Source of the DNA: JALOOE01 sp964423545
Lineage (GTDB): Bacteria > Chloroflexota > Anaerolineae > CG2-30-64-16
NCBI GenBank assembly: GCA_964423545.1
Contig: CAYRFV010000025.1
Span: 1 to 31,920 of the forward strand
Direction: 5' to 3'
Length of the DNA stretch: 31,920 nt
Shown: piece after piece, positions 29,157-31,920 of the stretch
How the letters are laid out: each line of letters starts with the position of its first letter
Position numbering within the stretch: the first letter of the stretch is position 1
Translations under genes and position numbers: made by a program
Notes under the pieces: generated by a model
What the model was told of the DNA's origin: nothing
Database searches by the model: none
What the model saw: only the letters and a program-made list of their open reading frames with translations

Positions 29157-31436
29157 CTACTTCATGACCAGCGGCAAGAAGACGAAGTGGTTGGCCAGCA
29201 CTGCGTCGAAGAGCACGGTCCCTACGGGGGCGGTCACGGCCGGATCGGTGGCTGCCACGACGATCACGGCACGATAGCGGCCTGCGACCGTGCCGGGCTT
29301 GACGCTGACCTGCATGACGCCAGGCGTAAGACCCTGGTCAGGCGTAAAGACCAGCCACGCTGGAGGCGGCACCGCCACGCCGTCGACCACCAGGGCGCCC
29401 TCCACGATCTTCGCCTCCCCGCTGGCAAGTTTGCGTTCCAGGTCGGTCGCCGCAGTCAGCGGCAGCGCGGTGGCGACCCAGTTGACCGGCGCGGCCGGGT
29501 TCACGATCTGTACATCCTGCGTAATGGGCGGCGCGCCCGCCTGCTGCCGGACATCCAGCCGGGAGGGGTAGACGACGAATCCCGGATCCGTGACCGTCAG
29601 GTCGACGGTCACGTAGCGGATCTTGGGATCCACCGTGGCATCGGGCGCAGAGATCTTGATCGTGCCCGTCTTCGTGCCGACGCCTGCTGCTGTCGAATTG
29701 ACCGACACAAAGAGGGTGCCTGGTGTCGTGCCGGACAGCGCGCCGAGCTTCAGCCACGGGCTGCCAGCGATCACCTCGGCCGTCCATGAGATGGCGCCTC
29801 CACCGCTGGTGTTGATTGTCACCGGCTGCTGCGGGCCCGGGTCCCCCCACGGCACGTTGAACACCAACATCTCCGGCGTGACGACCAGCCCCGTTCCGGT
29901 CAGCGTGTAGCTCACCGGCACGTCGACAGGGTTGTTCTTGACGCTGGTGTCGGTCGAGCTGATGCGGATCTTGCCGCTGTAAGTATTGGGCGCGACCGTC
30001 GTCCTGACAGTGACGTTGAGCTGACCCGGCGTCACGCCCTGGGTAGCCCCGATCTGCAGCCAGTCGCTGCCCTCTATCACCTGAGCCTGCCATGGGAAAC
30101 TGGAGGAGGTGCTCGAATTCGCGATGCTGAGTGTCTGGGTCGCCGAGGTGTCGCCGTACTGCTGGTTGAAGGCCAGTGAGGCTGGCGTCACCGATAGCGT
30201 GGGATCGAGCGAGATGCCTGGGCCATCCAGGTTCGCCATGACCATCACCGGCCAATCGGTGCCGGATGGCGGCACTGCGAAGGCGCCGGCGACCTCAGAG
30301 TAGCTGTAGCCCGTCGGAATCTGCGTGTAGATCCCCAGCCGATAGGCGCTCAGGATGACCACCTCGGAGAGCCCGTCGCCGGTCAGGTCGCCCGTCCGCA
30401 CCTGGCGCCAGCTCGAGTAATCGGCAAGCACATACTCAAACGGCGGGATCGACAGGCCGGCCGGATTCACCATCAGCAGGCCGGTCTTGTTCGGATCTCC
30501 GGAATTGCGCAGCATGAAGATGACCTGCTGACCGCCGGCGGTGAAGTTGCCCAGCGCGAGCGAGGTGAAGTTCGGCTCGTATCGGAAAGTGCCGTTCAGC
30601 TGCGGAAAGAGATCGGAGAATCCGGTGACGGACGACACATTGAACATGAGCAGCGAATCGACACTCGCGCCCATCCCGGTGCGGAGGAGCGCCAACTGAT
30701 CGACCGGGTTCGGTGAGGCGAGCCGCCCGGCCTCCATGGTGATGTAGGGGAAGGTGCTGGCCGTCCCCTCGCAGATGATCGTCCAGTCCAGCCCGCTGTA
30801 CACCCTGAAGAACGGCGGCAGGCCGGTCTCGTTTCGCACCAGCGCCACGTCGCTGGCCCCATCGGCATTGAAGTCGCCGGTCGTGATGGCATGCCATGCC
30901 ACAGGCCGATCGGATAGGATCGAACGCACGACGGAGTCCGTGAGCACGTCATAGACCCACAACGTCTCTCCATAGGGGCTGTAGGACCACGCAGTGGCGA
31001 CAATCTCATCTTTGCCATCGCGGTTGAAGTCGCCGGTGGCGATCCGCTCAAAGAAGGAGGAACCGGCCAGGGCGCGCTCGAACGTCACCGGCGTCTTCCC
31101 TGCCGCCACGGCGAACGGATCGAACACCTTGAGCCGGGCCCCGCTGATGGCAACAATCTGCTCGTAGCCATCGCCGCGGAAATCGCCGGCCGCGACATAT
31201 TGCCAGCCGGTGTCCGGGGAAGTCCAGTTCGCGGCCACCATGCCGGTCTGTGGGAACACATCCCTGACCACAATCTGGCCGCCGGGGCTCAACGTCACCA
31301 CCTCATCGTGCGGGACGGCGGCTGGCGCAGTCGGTTCAGCCCGCGCCACATCGACCGGCCGAGCGAAGTGGACCGCCAGTGGCGCCACGGTGATCGCAAG
31401 AACGCACAGGAGAGTCAAACCGAAGGAACGCCGCAT
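29157..31436 (-). CDS. Secreted FG-GAP/BACON repeat protein with Chloroflexota-type C-terminal tail
   Basis: The 759-aa product is exported. The signal peptide is MRRSFGLTLLCVLAITVAP with a likely cleavage site after ARA near residue 33. Residues about 80-390 carry FG-GAP/VCBS-type repeats with calcium-loop motifs: GDFRGDGYEQIV, GDFNRDGKDEIV, GDFNADGASDVA and GDLTGDGLSEVV, probably a beta-propeller. Residues about 410-700 hold three BACON-like beta-sandwich domains (SVTPASLAFNQQYGD, VTPEMLVFNVPWGD, VYPSRLDVRQQAG, each with a WL-type segment such as GSDWLQIGA or GSPWLKLGA). The end is HFVFLPLVMK. GAGGAGG lies 7 nt before the ATG. Such proteins bind carbohydrate or protein partners at the surface. 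No enzyme domain is seen. Confidence 0.85.
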   Translation of the reverse strand: MRRSFGLTLLCVLAITVAPLAVHFARPVDVARAEPTAPAAVPHDEVVTLSPGGQIVVRDVFPQTGMVAANWTSPDTGWQYVAAGDFRGDGYEQIVAISGARLKVFDPFAVAAGKTPVTFERALAGSSFFERIATGDFNRDGKDEIVATAWSYSPYGETLWVYDVLTDSVVRSILSDRPVAWHAITTGDFNADGASDVALVRNETGLPPFFRVYSGLDWTIICEGTASTFPYITMEAGRLASPNPVDQLALLRTGMGASVDSLLMFNVSSVTGFSDLFPQLNGTFRYEPNFTSLALGNFTAGGQQVIFMLRNSGDPNKTGLLMVNPAGLSIPPFEYVLADYSSWRQVRTGDLTGDGLSEVVILSAYRLGIYTQIPTGYSYSEVAGAFAVPPSGTDWPVMVMANLDGPGISLDPTLSVTPASLAFNQQYGDTSATQTLSIANSSTSSSFPWQAQVIEGSDWLQIGATQGVTPGQLNVTVRTTVAPNTYSGKIRISSTDTSVKNNPVDVPVSYTLTGTGLVVTPEMLVFNVPWGDPGPQQPVTINTSGGGAISWTAEVIAGSPWLKLGALSGTTPGTLFVSVNSTAAGVGTKTGTIKISAPDATVDPKIRYVTVDLTVTDPGFVVYPSRLDVRQQAGAPPITQDVQIVNPAAPVNWVATALPLTAATDLERKLASGEAKIVEGALVVDGVAVPPPAWLVFTPDQGLTPGVMQVSVKPGTVAGRYRAVIVVAATDPAVTAPVGTVLFDAVLANHFVFLPLVMK

Positions 31437-31570
31437 GATTCTGCCTCCTCAAAGCAGTTGTGGATTACGAGGTGCGCCAACATGCACAGACGACGGCGCC
31501 GGACGCTTTGTTCCCCTTGTCCTGGCTCTCGGCGCCAGAACATGCGGAACTGCTGCGGGGAGTCGATCGG

Positions 31571-31600
31571 AGTATAGCACACACCCAGGACAGCCACCAA
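31571..31600 (-). promoter_or_regulatory. Promoter of the FG-GAP protein gene
   Basis: On the minus strand TTGGTG (31595-31600) and TATACT (31571-31576) are 18 nt apart, and TGC before the -10 makes it an extended -10. Transcription should start near 31564. The leader would be about 130 nt, with no element that I can name. Confidence 0.65.
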
Positions 31601-31637
31601 ATAGCTCCGTTTGCGCGGCCACGCGACCGCTCTGCTG

Positions 31638-31666
31638 TTGCATGAGCTGAGCCCTGGGAGTAGAAT
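31638..31666 (+). promoter_or_regulatory. Promoter of the YbaK/EbsC-like gene
   Basis: TTGCAT (31638-31643) and TAGAAT (31661-31666) are 17 nt apart. The predicted start near 31673 leaves a leader of about 13 nt that carries the ribosome site GGAGG (31674-31678). Confidence 0.55.
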
Positions 31667-31685
31667 GGACGCCGGAGGCAGAGCC

Positions 31686-31920
31686 GATGGCCAGCATCCG
31701 CCCGGTCAAGACCCTTGCCATGCGGGTCCTCGAAGGACATGGCGTGCCGTATCAACCGGTTTACTACGATGTGGTCGATCACCTGTCGGCCGCCGAAGTC
31801 GCGGTCGCCATCGGTCTGCCGGCAGAGCAGACGTTCAAGACCCTCGTGACACTGCCTGATCGGCCGGGCGCACGGCCGGTTCTTGCGCTCGTGCCCGGGG
31901 GAAGCCAGCTCGACCTCAGA
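31686..31920 (+). CDS. YbaK/EbsC-type aminoacyl-tRNA deacylase, N-terminal part (partial)
   Basis: The frame runs from ATG 31686 (GGAGG 7 nt upstream) past the window end. The 78 visible residues include IRPVKTLAMRVLEGHGVPYQ, DVVDHLSAAEVAVAIGLPAE and QTFKTLVTLPDRPGARPVLA, which match the start of YbaK/EbsC Cys-tRNA(Pro) deacylases. These cut mischarged cysteine from proline tRNA, and the KTL lysine lies in the conserved substrate-binding region. The C-terminal half is outside the window, so integrity cannot be judged. Confidence 0.85.

Noticed and set aside
1..31920. tRNA genes, CRISPR arrays, insertion sequences, phage or plasmid genes
   Set aside because: I looked for tRNA T-loop patterns, regularly spaced repeats, transposase or integrase motifs and terminal inverted repeats and saw none that held up.

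Overview
The window looks like a high-GC bacterial chromosome segment, most probably from the Chloroflexota (Thermomicrobia/Sphaerobacter-like). The grounds are indirect. Two secreted proteins end in a short tail of the form hydrophobic-L-P-x-x-x-[RK], which I associate with Chloroflexota exported proteins. The family mix fits too: a GH106-like glycosidase, Eis-like GNATs, BACON/FG-GAP secreted proteins and a class V aminotransferase. Dense GC codon bias gives long meaningless antisense ORFs. No tRNA, rRNA, CRISPR array, transposase or prophage gene was seen.

Positions 1-9379 (+) read as a carbohydrate-use locus: the end of a Gfo/Idh/MocA oxidoreductase, a 993-aa GH106-like glycosidase, a decayed ankyrin-repeat gene, an ADP-ribosylglycohydrolase-family protein, a GH20 beta-hexosaminidase, a 2-keto-3-deoxygluconate kinase and a DegT-type aminotransferase. 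A perfect 15-bp hairpin closes it. Positions 9451-12249 (+) hold azlC and azlD (branched-chain amino acid export) with a thiamine-diphosphate enzyme. Two tandem Eis-like acetyltransferases follow on the minus strand (12271-15049), then a divergent secreted protein (15264-16310).

Positions 16349-18878 (-) form a tight three-gene operon behind a near-consensus promoter: an MBL-fold protein with an altered metal motif, a multicopper-oxidase-like protein that has lost about half its copper ligands, and an 8-TM membrane protein. A divergent consensus promoter at 19019 starts a ~200-nt structured transcript with a 25-codon ORF and a canonical terminator. A second hairpin with the same arm sequence follows, just before rsgA. 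Next come a histidine phosphatase with an apparently leaderless promoter, a nitrilase, and an ABC exporter reduced to 238 codons by an in-frame deletion of its ATPase core.

Positions 23233-27604 may be a lipid or polyhydroxyalkanoate inclusion locus. A phasin-like protein with 11-residue repeats and PhaR are transcribed leftward from a consensus promoter with a perfect palindrome at the start site. Divergently from another consensus promoter come an atypical SDR-fold protein, a zinc-finger/acyltransferase fusion and then an SCP2 lipid carrier. An isopenicillin-N-epimerase-like aminotransferase with a coupled 71-aa coiled-coil gene (probable CTG start), a secreted FG-GAP/BACON protein on the minus strand and the beginning of a YbaK/EbsC deacylase complete the window. 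No gene-free stretch exceeds about 300 bp; the longest intergenic regions carry the promoters, operator, hairpins and small ORF listed.
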